Shown one piece after another: positions 57,379 to 64,000 of a stretch of DNA of 64,000 bases (positions are counted from its first letter, which is position 1; each line of letters opens with the position of its first letter). The notes beneath the pieces are model-generated. The model was not told where the DNA came from and searched no databases. It saw nothing but the letters and a program-made list of their open reading frames with translations. Location: assembly GCF_019049325.1 (NCBI RefSeq), contig NZ_JAGMUO010000014.1, forward strand, positions 186,001 through 250,000, in the 5' to 3' direction. Source of the stretch: Streptomyces sp. AC512_CC834 (lineage in GTDB: Bacteria > Actinomycetota > Actinomycetes > Streptomycetales > Streptomycetaceae). The position numbers and the translations under genes were made by a program.

Positions 57379-58379
57379 CCACCGTCGCCGTCAAACCGGC
57401 CACCATGGCGCAGGCCCTCACCCGCGCGCTGCGCGACGCCATGGCCGCCGACCCGGCCGTGCACGTCCTGGGCGAGGACGTGGGCACCCTCGGCGGCGTC
57501 TTCCGGGTCACCGACGGGCTCGCGGCCGAGTTCGGCGAGGACCGCTGCACGGACACCCCGCTCGCCGAGGCCGGCATCCTCGGCACGGCCATCGGCATGG
57601 CGATGTACGGGCTGCGGCCGGTCGTCGAGATGCAGTTCGACGCCTTCGCCTATCCGGCGTTCGAGCAGGTCGTCAGCCATGTCACCAAGATGCGCAACCG
57701 CACGCGCGGAAGGATGCCCCTGCCGCTGACCATCCGCATCCCCTACGGCGGCGGCATCGGCGGTGTCGAGCACCACAGCGATTCGTCCGAGGCGTACTAC
57801 ATGGCGACTCCGGGGCTCCATGTCGTCACGCCCGCGACGGTCGCCGACGCCTACGGGCTGCTGCGCGCGTCCATCGCCTCCGACGACCCGGTGGTCTTCC
57901 TCGAACCCAAGCGGCTGTACTGGTCGAAGGACACCTGGAACCCCGAGGAGCCGGCGCCCGTTGAACCGGTGGGCCGCGCGGTGGTGCGGCGCTCCGGCCG
58001 GAGCGCCACGCTCATCACGTACGGGCCGTCGCTGGCCGTCTGCATGGAGGCGGCCGAGGCGGCCCGGGCCGAGGGCTGGGACCTCGAAGTCGTCGATCTG
58101 CGCTCCCTGGTGCCGTTCGACGACGAGACGGTGTGCGCTTCGGTGCGGCGGACGGGACGCGCGGTCGTCGTCCACGAGTCGGGTTCCTTCGGGGGCCCGG
58201 GCGGGGAGATCGCGGCCCGGGTCACGGAGCGCTGCTTCCACCACCTGGAGGCGCCGGTGCTGCGTGTGGCCGGGTTCGACATCCCGTATCCGCCGCCGAT
58301 GCTGGAGCGTCACCACCTGCCCGGTGTGGACCGGATCCTGGACGCCGTGGGGCGCCTGCAGTGGGAGGCCGAAAGCTGA
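57375..58379 (+). CDS. bkdB: Branched-chain 2-oxo acid dehydrogenase E1 beta subunit
   Basis: The 334-aa transketolase-like subunit begins MTTVAVKPATMAQALTRALR. It has VLGEDVGTLGGVFRVTDGL, DTPLAEAGILGTAIGMAMYG, EMQFDAFAYPAFEQVVSHV and the C-terminal GSFGGPGGEIAARVTERCF. Its start overlaps bkdA by 4 nt and its stop shares one base with bkdC, so the three subunits are made in step. E1 beta completes the active site with E1 alpha. Confidence 0.94.
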   Translation: MTTVAVKPATMAQALTRALRDAMAADPAVHVLGEDVGTLGGVFRVTDGLAAEFGEDRCTDTPLAEAGILGTAIGMAMYGLRPVVEMQFDAFAYPAFEQVVSHVTKMRNRTRGRMPLPLTIRIPYGGGIGGVEHHSDSSEAYYMATPGLHVVTPATVADAYGLLRASIASDDPVVFLEPKRLYWSKDTWNPEEPAPVEPVGRAVVRRSGRSATLITYGPSLAVCMEAAEAARAEGWDLEVVDLRSLVPFDDETVCASVRRTGRAVVVHESGSFGGPGGEIAARVTERCFHHLEAPVLRVAGFDIPYPPPMLERHHLPGVDRILDAVGRLQWEAES

Positions 58380-59785
58380 TGGCACACGCTTCTGATGGGC
58401 ACATCCTGGAGTTCAAACTCCCCGACCTCGGTGAGGGGCTCACCGAGGCGGAGATCGTGCGCTGGATGGTCGAGGTCGGTGAGGTCGTCGCCGTCGACCA
58501 GCCGGTCGTCGAGGTCGAGACGGCCAAGGCGATGGTCGAGGTGCCCTGCCCGTATGGCGGCGTGGTCACCGCCCGCTTCGGCGAGGAGGGCGCGGAGCTG
58601 CCCGTCGGGGCGCCGCTGCTGACCGTGGCGGTGGGCGAGGACGCCCACGCCCCGGCGCGGGAGCCGGACACCGGCGGCGCCGCCGCCCGGGAGACGACGC
58701 CGGCCGCGGAGCCGAAGGCGGAGGGTTCCGGCAACGTCCTGGTCGGCTACGGCACCTCCGAGGCACCCGCGCGCCGCCGTCGGGTACGGCCCGGCGAGCG
58801 GGTGTCCGTGGCGGCCTCCGGCCGGGCCAACGGCCAGGTCCGTACCGCCGAGCCGGCGGACGGCCCGGTCCCCGTCATCTCCCCGCTGGTGCGCAGGCTC
58901 GCCCGGCAGAACGACCTGGACCTGCGCGAGCTGACCGGCTCCGGACCGGACGGGCTGATCCTGCGGGCGGACGTGGAGTACGCGCTGCGGGCCGCCGCCG
59001 CCCAGGGCGGCCGTACGGCGGCCCAGCAGGGCGGGACGAGCCAGGTGCCGTCCGCCGCGTTCCCCGCGTCCCCCGTGTCCCCCGCCTCGGGCTCCGACGG
59101 TATCCGTACCCCTCTCAAGGGCGTCCGGGGCGCCGTCGCCGACAAGCTCTCCCGCAGCCGCCGCGAGATTCCGGACGCGACCTGCTGGGTGGACGCCGAC
59201 GCGACCGAACTGATGCGGGCGCGCACCGCCATGAACGCCGCCGGCGGGCCGAAGATCTCCCTGGTCGCCCTGCTGGCCCGGATCTGCACGGCCGCCCTGG
59301 CCCGCTTCCCGGAGCTGAACTCCACGGTCGACACGGAGGCCCGGGAGATCGTCCGGCTCGACCGGGTCCACCTCGGCTTCGCCGCCCAGACGGACCGGGG
59401 CCTGGTCGTGCCGGTCGTCCGGGACGCGCACGCGCGCGTCGCCGAGGGGCTGACCGAGGAGTTCGCCCGGCTGACCGAGGCGGCCCGCGCGGGCCGGCTG
59501 ACGCCCGGTGAACTGACCGGCGGCACCTTCACGCTGAACAACTACGGCGTGTTCGGCGTCGACGGCTCCACGCCGATCATCAACCACCCCGAGGCGGCGA
59601 TGCTCGGCGTCGGCCGCATCGTCCCCAAGCCGTGGGTGCACGAGGGCGAGTTGGCGGTGCGCCAGGTCGTGCAACTGTCGCTCACCTTCGACCACCGGGT
59701 GTGCGACGGCGGCACGGCGGGCGGTTTCCTGCGGTACGTGGCGGACTGCGTGGAACAGCCGGCGGTGCTGCTGCGAACCCTGTGA
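58379..59785 (+). CDS. bkdC: Branched-chain 2-oxo acid dehydrogenase E2 (dihydrolipoyl acyltransferase)
   Basis: E2 moves the acyl group from lipoate to CoA. The 468-aa protein has one lipoyl domain (lipoylated K50 in VETAKAMVEV) and a linker. A peripheral subunit-binding domain follows (VISPLVRRLARQNDLDLREL, about 163-200), then a catalytic domain with AMLGVGRIVPKPW and HRVCDGG near the C-terminus. Its products feed branched-chain fatty-acid synthesis and polyketide precursors. The E3 gene is not in the window, as is usual. ATG 58379 overlaps the bkdB stop by one base. Confidence 0.94.
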   Translation: MAHASDGHILEFKLPDLGEGLTEAEIVRWMVEVGEVVAVDQPVVEVETAKAMVEVPCPYGGVVTARFGEEGAELPVGAPLLTVAVGEDAHAPAREPDTGGAAARETTPAAEPKAEGSGNVLVGYGTSEAPARRRRVRPGERVSVAASGRANGQVRTAEPADGPVPVISPLVRRLARQNDLDLRELTGSGPDGLILRADVEYALRAAAAQGGRTAAQQGGTSQVPSAAFPASPVSPASGSDGIRTPLKGVRGAVADKLSRSRREIPDATCWVDADATELMRARTAMNAAGGPKISLVALLARICTAALARFPELNSTVDTEAREIVRLDRVHLGFAAQTDRGLVVPVVRDAHARVAEGLTEEFARLTEAARAGRLTPGELTGGTFTLNNYGVFGVDGSTPIINHPEAAMLGVGRIVPKPWVHEGELAVRQVVQLSLTFDHRVCDGGTAGGFLRYVADCVEQPAVLLRTL

Positions 59786-59899
59786 CAGGAGTGACGGCGC
59801 GTACCGGGTGACGGCGCGTCCGCACAGACTCCGCACACACTCCGATCGCGCGGGCTCCCCCGCGTTCCCTGTGATCGCTCCGGGCCGCATACTCGGGGG

Positions 59900-60940
59900 G
59901 TGACCGCGAGCGAGCCCACCGGCACCCCCGGCGCCGACACCGACCCCGAGCCGGGTCCCGTTCCCGAGCCGGGTCCCGTCCCTGCCGGGTACGACGCCGT
60001 CGTGCTCGCCGGCGGGGCCGCCCGGCGGCTCGGGGGCGCGGACAAACCCGGCCTGCGGGTGGGCGGCCGCGCGCTCCTCGACCGGGTGCTCGCCGCCTGC
60101 GCCGGAGCGCTGAGCACCGTCGTCGTCGCCGATCCCCGGCCCACCGCGCGTCCGGTGACCTGGGTGCGCGAGGACCCGCCCGGCGGCGGCCCGCTCGCCG
60201 CTCTCGACGCCGGACTGCGGCACACCACGGCGGAGTACGTCCTGGTGCTCTCCGCCGACCTGCCCTTCCTCGCCGGGCCTGCCGTCCGGCGGCTGCTGTC
60301 GGCGCTCGCCGCGGGCGACGCGGACGGCGTGCTGCTGACCGACGCCGACGGCCGTGACCAGCCCCTCGTCGCCGCCTATCGCGCGCCCGCGCTGCGCCGC
60401 GAACTGGCCGCGCTCACCCGGGACCGAGCAGAGCGGGCGGACCCGGCCGACCCCACCGGCCCCACCGGCCCCACCGGCCGCACTGGCCTCACAGGGCTGC
60501 CGCTGCGCCGCCTGACCGGCGCCCTCCGCCTCACTCGCGTCCCCGACGCCGTCGCCTCCTTCGACTGCGACACCTGGGACGACCTCGCCATCGCAAGGGC
60601 ACGCATCAGGGAGCATGGGCACGTGTTGGATGAATGGATTTCCGCAGCCAAGGACGAGTTGGGCATCGACCTGGACGTCGACACCGGCGTTCTGCTCGAT
60701 CTCGCGCGCGACGCCGCCCACGGGGTGGCCAGGCCCGCAGCCCCGCTGACCACCTTCCTCGTCGGCTATGCGGCCGGGCGGGCCGGGGGAGGTCCCGAGG
60801 CCGTCGCCGAGACCGCCCGCAAGGCCACGGCCCTCGCCCTGCGCTGGGCTCAGGAGGCCGCCGACGCCGCACCCGCCTCCGCGAAGGGCGAGCCCGACGC
60901 GGCCCCCGACGCCACCCCCGACACCCGCCCGGACGCGTGA
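59900..60940 (+). CDS. mobA: Molybdenum cofactor guanylyltransferase fused to DUF6457
   Basis: MobA adds GMP to molybdopterin. The 346-aa protein has the nucleotidyltransferase loop AVVLAGGAARRLGGADKPGL (about 33-52) and PGGGPLAALDAGL with LSADLPFLAGPAVRR. A collagen-like TGPTGPTGRTGLTG insertion lies near 195-208, followed by FDCDTWDDLAIARAR. From about residue 237 a second module starts (LDEWISAAKDELGIDLDVDT), a DUF6457-type helical domain. The Pro/Glu-rich N-terminus is low complexity. The GTG 59900 start has a G-run just upstream. The stop shares one base with moeA. Confidence 0.9.
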   Translation: MTASEPTGTPGADTDPEPGPVPEPGPVPAGYDAVVLAGGAARRLGGADKPGLRVGGRALLDRVLAACAGALSTVVVADPRPTARPVTWVREDPPGGGPLAALDAGLRHTTAEYVLVLSADLPFLAGPAVRRLLSALAAGDADGVLLTDADGRDQPLVAAYRAPALRRELAALTRDRAERADPADPTGPTGPTGRTGLTGLPLRRLTGALRLTRVPDAVASFDCDTWDDLAIARARIREHGHVLDEWISAAKDELGIDLDVDTGVLLDLARDAAHGVARPAAPLTTFLVGYAAGRAGGGPEAVAETARKATALALRWAQEAADAAPASAKGEPDAAPDATPDTRPDA

Positions 60941-62331
60941 TGACCTCCCCCGGCACGCGGGCCGACGAGGAAGCGGAAGACCTCGACGTCGAGGAGGCAC
61001 TCGCCCTCGTGCAGGAGAAGCCCGGCCCTCCCCACGGCGACCCCGGTCACGCCACGCACCGCGGCGACCATGGCCACCACGCCCACCGCGGCGCTCCGCA
61101 CAAGCCGACGGACCCCCACCACCGCGCGACCCCCTGGCCCGAGGCCCGGACGACCGCCGAGCGCGCCGCCCGCACCGCCGCCCGTGCCACCCGCCGCACG
61201 CCGGTCTCCGTGCCCCTCGACGCGGCCCTCGGCCTCACCCTGGCCGCGCCGCTGGCCGCCCTCACCGACCTGCCCTCCTTCGACACCTCCGCGATGGACG
61301 GCTGGGCCGTCGCCGGTCCCGGCCCCTGGACGGTGCGCGACGAGGGCGTCCTGGCCGGGCACGCGGAACCCGCGCCGCTCACCGACGGCGAGGCCGTCCG
61401 CATCGCCACCGGCGCCCGTGTCCCCCTCGAGGCCACCGCCGTACTGCGCACCGAGCACGGCCGCACCGGTGAACGCGGCCGCCTGCACCCCACCCGCGAG
61501 GTCGTCCACGGCCAGGACATCCGCCCGCGTGGTCAGGAGTGCCGCAGCGGCGACCAGTTGCTGCCCATCGGCACCCTCGCGACCCCGGCCGTACTGGGCC
61601 TTGCGGCGGCCGCCGGATACGACACCCTCACCGCGGTCCCCCGCCCCCGTGTCGACGTCCTCGTCCTCGGCGACGAGCTGCTCACCGAGGGGCTCCCGCA
61701 CGACGGCCTCATCCGGGACGCGCTCGGCCCGATGCTGCCGCCGTGGTTGCGGGCCCTGGGTGCCGAGGTCCGCGCCGTCCGCCGGATCGGCGACGATGCC
61801 AAGGCCCTGCACCGTGCCGTCACGACCTCCGACGCCGACCTGATCGTCACGACCGGCGGCACCGCCGCGGGACCCGTCGACCACGTCCACCCGATCCTGC
61901 GCCGCATCGGCGCCGACCTCCTCGTGGACGGCGTCAAGGCACGCCCCGGCCACCCCATGCTGCTCGCCCGAGTCAAAGACGACCAGCACCTCGTCGGGCT
62001 GCCCGGCAACCCCCTCGCCGCCGTATCCGGACTGCTCACCCTCGCCGAGCCGCTGCTGCGCACCCTCGCAGCCCGCCCGGCACCCGAGCCGTACACGCTG
62101 TCGCTGCGGGACGCGGTGCACGGGCACCCGTACGACACCCGGCTCGTGCCCGTCGTACTGCGCGGCGACGGTGCCGTGCCGCTGCGCTACAACGGTCCGG
62201 CGATGCTGCGCGGCATCGCCGCCGCCGACGCACTGGCCGTCGTACCCCCCGGCGGCGCGCGGTCCGGACAGGAGGTCGAGTTGCTCGACCTGCCCTGGGC
62301 GACCGGCGGAATCGGAGTGTGTTTCACGTGA
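60940..62331 (+). CDS. moeA: Molybdopterin molybdenumtransferase MoeA
   Basis: MoeA inserts molybdate into adenylylated molybdopterin. The 463-aa protein has a His-rich N-terminus (about 30-65: HATHRGDHGHHAHRGAPH) before the conserved LPSFDTSAMDGWAV. The MoCF domain follows with DVLVLGDELL and LIVTTGGTAAGPVDH, then GLPGNPLAAVSGLL. The last codons TGT-TTC-ACG-TGA are part of a parS palindrome. It overlaps mobA by one base and the K+ channel gene by 4 nt. The His cluster could bind metal, which is unusual for MoeA. Confidence 0.93.
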   Translation: MTSPGTRADEEAEDLDVEEALALVQEKPGPPHGDPGHATHRGDHGHHAHRGAPHKPTDPHHRATPWPEARTTAERAARTAARATRRTPVSVPLDAALGLTLAAPLAALTDLPSFDTSAMDGWAVAGPGPWTVRDEGVLAGHAEPAPLTDGEAVRIATGARVPLEATAVLRTEHGRTGERGRLHPTREVVHGQDIRPRGQECRSGDQLLPIGTLATPAVLGLAAAAGYDTLTAVPRPRVDVLVLGDELLTEGLPHDGLIRDALGPMLPPWLRALGAEVRAVRRIGDDAKALHRAVTTSDADLIVTTGGTAAGPVDHVHPILRRIGADLLVDGVKARPGHPMLLARVKDDQHLVGLPGNPLAAVSGLLTLAEPLLRTLAARPAPEPYTLSLRDAVHGHPYDTRLVPVVLRGDGAVPLRYNGPAMLRGIAAADALAVVPPGGARSGQEVELLDLPWATGGIGVCFT

Positions 62332-62334
62332 AAC
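62321..62334. promoter_or_regulatory. parS: parS site inside the moeA-channel gene overlap
   Basis: GTTTCACGTGAAAC, the perfect ParB-box palindrome, contains the last two sense codons and TGA stop of moeA (stop 62329-62331) and the GTG start of the channel gene (62328-62330). It is the second perfect site in the window. Confidence 0.92.
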
Positions 62335-63425
62335 TTCCGGGCCAGGACGCGATCGCCCGCCAGGCGGACGAGCACCTCGTGACCCACCGGGTGAAACTCC
62401 CCAGGAAGCTGGTGGAGCACCCGTTTCGTCAGGTGGCCAAGCGGCTGTCCATCGCCCTGCTGGTCCTCGTGGTGACAGCCTTCATCGTGTACGTCGACCA
62501 CGACGGCTACACCGACAACTCCGACGGCTCCGTAGACCTCCTCGACTCCTTCTACTACGCCACCGTCACCCTCTCCACCACCGGATACGGCGACATCACG
62601 CCCGTCGGTGACGCCGCCCGGCTGACCAACATCTTGGTCGTCACGCCCCTGCGCGTGCTGTTCCTGATCATCCTGGTCGGCACCACGCTGGAAGCCCTCA
62701 CCGAGCGCACTCGGGAGGAGTGGCGCCTGAACCGCTGGAGGTCCGCCTTGCGCGATCACACCGTCGTCGTCGGCTTCGGAACCAAGGGGCGGTCGGCGAT
62801 CCAGACCGTCTGCGCGACCGGGCTGCGCAAGGAGCAGGTGGTCGTGGTCGACCCCAGCGGAAAGGCCATCGAGGCCGCCACGGCCCACGGCTACGCGGGC
62901 GTGGTCGGTGACGCGACGCGCAGCGACGTGCTCAACCGGGCCGAGGCGTTCCGGGCGAAGCAGATCATCATCGCCACCCAGCGCGACGACACCGCCGTGC
63001 TGGTCACGCTGACGGCCCGGCAGCTCAACCGTGGCGCGAAGATCGTGGTCGCGGTCCGCGAGGAGGAGAACGCGCCGCTGCTGAAGCAGTCCGGCGCCGA
63101 CGCCGTGATCACCAGTGCCAGCGCCGCCGGCCGGCTGCTCGGGCTTTCCGTGCTCAGCCCCGCCGCCGGCATGGTCATGGAGGACCTCATCAGCCAGGGC
63201 AGCGGACTCGACCTCATCGAGCGGCCCGTCATAAAGGCCGAGGTGGGCAAGAACCCGCGCGAGATGGAAGATCTGGTGGTGAGCGTGCTGCGCGGGCACC
63301 GGGTCCTGGGCTACGACGACGCGGCCGTCGGCGGGCTGGAGCTGACGGACCGCCTGATCACGATCGTCCGGGCGACGCCGGCCACCCACGTGGCTCCCGA
63401 CAGCCGCCCGCTGCCCCGCGACTGA
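62328..63425 (+). CDS. Potassium channel with TrkA-N (RCK) regulatory domain
   Basis: The 365-aa protein has two transmembrane helices (RLSIALLVLVVTAFIVYV and LRVLFLIILVGTTLEAL) around a pore with selectivity filter TTGYGD (84-89). A cytosolic RCK domain follows, with VVGFGTKGRSAI (GxGxxG near 149-154) and an acidic VVDPSGKAIEAA strand end. A C-terminal TrkA_C-like part has LRGHRVLGYDDAAVGGLELT. Four subunits should form a ligand-gated K+ channel. The GTG start overlaps the moeA stop and lies within parS; its ribosome-binding site would be in moeA (GGAG at 62314-62317). Confidence 0.92.
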   Translation: MKLPGQDAIARQADEHLVTHRVKLPRKLVEHPFRQVAKRLSIALLVLVVTAFIVYVDHDGYTDNSDGSVDLLDSFYYATVTLSTTGYGDITPVGDAARLTNILVVTPLRVLFLIILVGTTLEALTERTREEWRLNRWRSALRDHTVVVGFGTKGRSAIQTVCATGLRKEQVVVVDPSGKAIEAATAHGYAGVVGDATRSDVLNRAEAFRAKQIIIATQRDDTAVLVTLTARQLNRGAKIVVAVREEENAPLLKQSGADAVITSASAAGRLLGLSVLSPAAGMVMEDLISQGSGLDLIERPVIKAEVGKNPREMEDLVVSVLRGHRVLGYDDAAVGGLELTDRLITIVRATPATHVAPDSRPLPRD

Positions 63426-63449
63426 GGCGGCGCCGATCGCTTCTCGTCG

Positions 63450-63499
63450 TTCGCCACCGGAAATCACTCGCAGTATCGGGGTTTCGGCCCGGTGGCGAA
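63450..63499. repeat. Inverted repeat between the K+ channel gene and tnpB
   Basis: TTCGCCACCGG (63450-63460) and CCGGTGGCGAA (63489-63499) are perfect 11-bp inverted repeats around a 28-nt loop, starting 25 nt after the channel stop. It could be that gene's terminator or the subterminal hairpin at the left end of the IS element carrying tnpB. No target duplication is visible. Confidence 0.55.
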
Positions 63500-63625
63500 G
63501 CGCATCTTGTGACTGCGGCGCGATGGTGTTCCGGTGGAGTCGAGCGCCGCTGTCTCCAGCGGGGGTGAGGTGGGGAACGGGTGTTCCGGGTTACGGCTGC
63601 GGTGGCCTGTTTGTACGGTCTTCGT

Positions 63626-64000
63626 ATGCAGCTTCGGTACGCGTTTCGGGTGTACCCGGATGCCGGTCAGCGCATCGCGTTGGCGAGGGCATTCGGGTGT
63701 GCCCGAGTCGTGTTCAACGACGCGGTCCGTGCCCGTGAGGGGGCCCGCAAGGCGGGTCGGCCGTTCCCGACAGTGGCGGAGCTGTCGCGGAAGCTGATCA
63801 CCGAGGCGAAGCGGACGGCCGAGCGGTCCTGGCTGGGCGAGGTGTCCGCGGTGGTGCTCCAGCAGTCGCTGCGGGACGCCGAGGCCGCGTACCGCGCCTT
63901 CTTCGCCTCCCTCAAGGGCATCCGCATGGGACCGAAGGTGCGTGAGCCCCGTTTCAAGTCGCGCAAGGATGCGCGGCAGTCGGTGCGGTATACCGCCAAC
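63626..64000 (+). CDS. tnpB: TnpB-type IS200/IS605-family accessory protein (RNA-guided nuclease family), N-terminal part
   Basis: The frame from ATG 63626 stays open to the window edge (125 codons). It reads MQLRYAFRVYPDAGQRIALA, then FGCARVVFNDAVRAREGARK, VVLQQSLRDAEAAYRAFFAS and PRFKSRKDARQSVRY, the characteristic N-terminal (HTH_OrfB) region of TnpB. The RuvC and zinc-finger parts lie beyond the edge, so integrity cannot be judged. No TnpA (Y1 transposase) gene precedes it, so this looks like an IS1341-type, tnpB-only element. Members are RNA-guided DNA nucleases whose guide RNA comes from the element's right end. Confidence 0.88.
   Translation, partial: MQLRYAFRVYPDAGQRIALARAFGCARVVFNDAVRAREGARKAGRPFPTVAELSRKLITEAKRTAERSWLGEVSAVVLQQSLRDAEAAYRAFFASLKGIRMGPKVREPRFKSRKDARQSVRYTAN

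Overview
The window is a high-GC actinobacterial chromosome segment, almost certainly Streptomyces, that contains the replication origin. Support: the order rpmH | dnaA-oriC-dnaN-gnd-recF-dciA-gyrB-gyrA-DUF3566-tRNA-Ile; G/C-dominated third codon positions; frequent GTG starts; TTGTCCACA-type DnaA boxes; and two perfect ParB (parS) palindromes GTTTCACGTGAAAC. DnaA has the long repetitive domain II typical of Streptomyces, and genes such as crgA, paired class E sortases and the DUF6344 and DLW-39 proteins fit this genus.

Region by region. (1) 1-13.2 kb: replication core, from divergent rpmH/dnaA through oriC (about 18 DnaA boxes at 2573-3080) to the gyrase operon and DUF3566. (2) 13.3-25.7 kb: a variable block bounded by tRNA-Ile(GAT) and tRNA-Ala(TGC). 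These tRNAs are neighbours in mycobacteria; here they are about 12 kb apart. The block holds a giant nSTAND ATPase with 14 WD40 repeats, a small 3Fe-4S ferredoxin, an FkbM-type methyltransferase, a glycosyltransferase, two small genus-specific genes, a surface protein, a Ser/Thr kinase and an HTH regulator. (3) 26-43.2 kb: cell growth and division. It holds uppS, DUF5324, cyclophilin, rhomboid protease, crgA, DUF881, pabA and srtE1-srtE2, then on the minus strand the signalling/elongation operon fhaA-fhaB-pstP-ftsW/rodA-pbpA-pknB. An orphan Mrr-like restriction endonuclease sits between the two. A second, five-box DnaA-box cluster lies at 29.6-29.8 kb. (4) 43.7-51.4 kb: tRNA-Leu(CAG), an exported intradiol dioxygenase with a carbohydrate-binding module, DUF2252, a J-domain protein, a rhodanese, the DUF5819-HTTM pair and a SpoU methyltransferase. 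(5) 51.4-59.8 kb: acyl-CoA and keto-acid catabolism. It holds paaN divergent from a 3-hydroxyacyl-CoA dehydrogenase, a TetR regulator, an Lrp/AsnC regulator, and the bkdA-bkdB-bkdC branched-chain keto-acid dehydrogenase operon. (6) 59.9-63.4 kb: mobA (fused to DUF6457), moeA and a TrkA-type K+ channel. The moeA stop and the channel start lie inside a parS site. (7) 63.6 kb to the end: the N-terminal part of a TnpB-type protein, cut off by the window edge.

How the parts fit together. The core replicates DNA and controls supercoiling. The parS sites and the ectopic DnaA-box cluster tie flanking DNA to segregation and initiation control. The fhaA-pknB operon couples phosphorylation to peptidoglycan synthesis, with crgA and uppS nearby. 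Two nearly identical 14-bp palindromes, one between paaN and the hydroxyacyl-CoA dehydrogenase gene and one before bkdA, suggest that the TetR regulator encoded between them controls both pathways. No rRNA genes and no CRISPR arrays are present.
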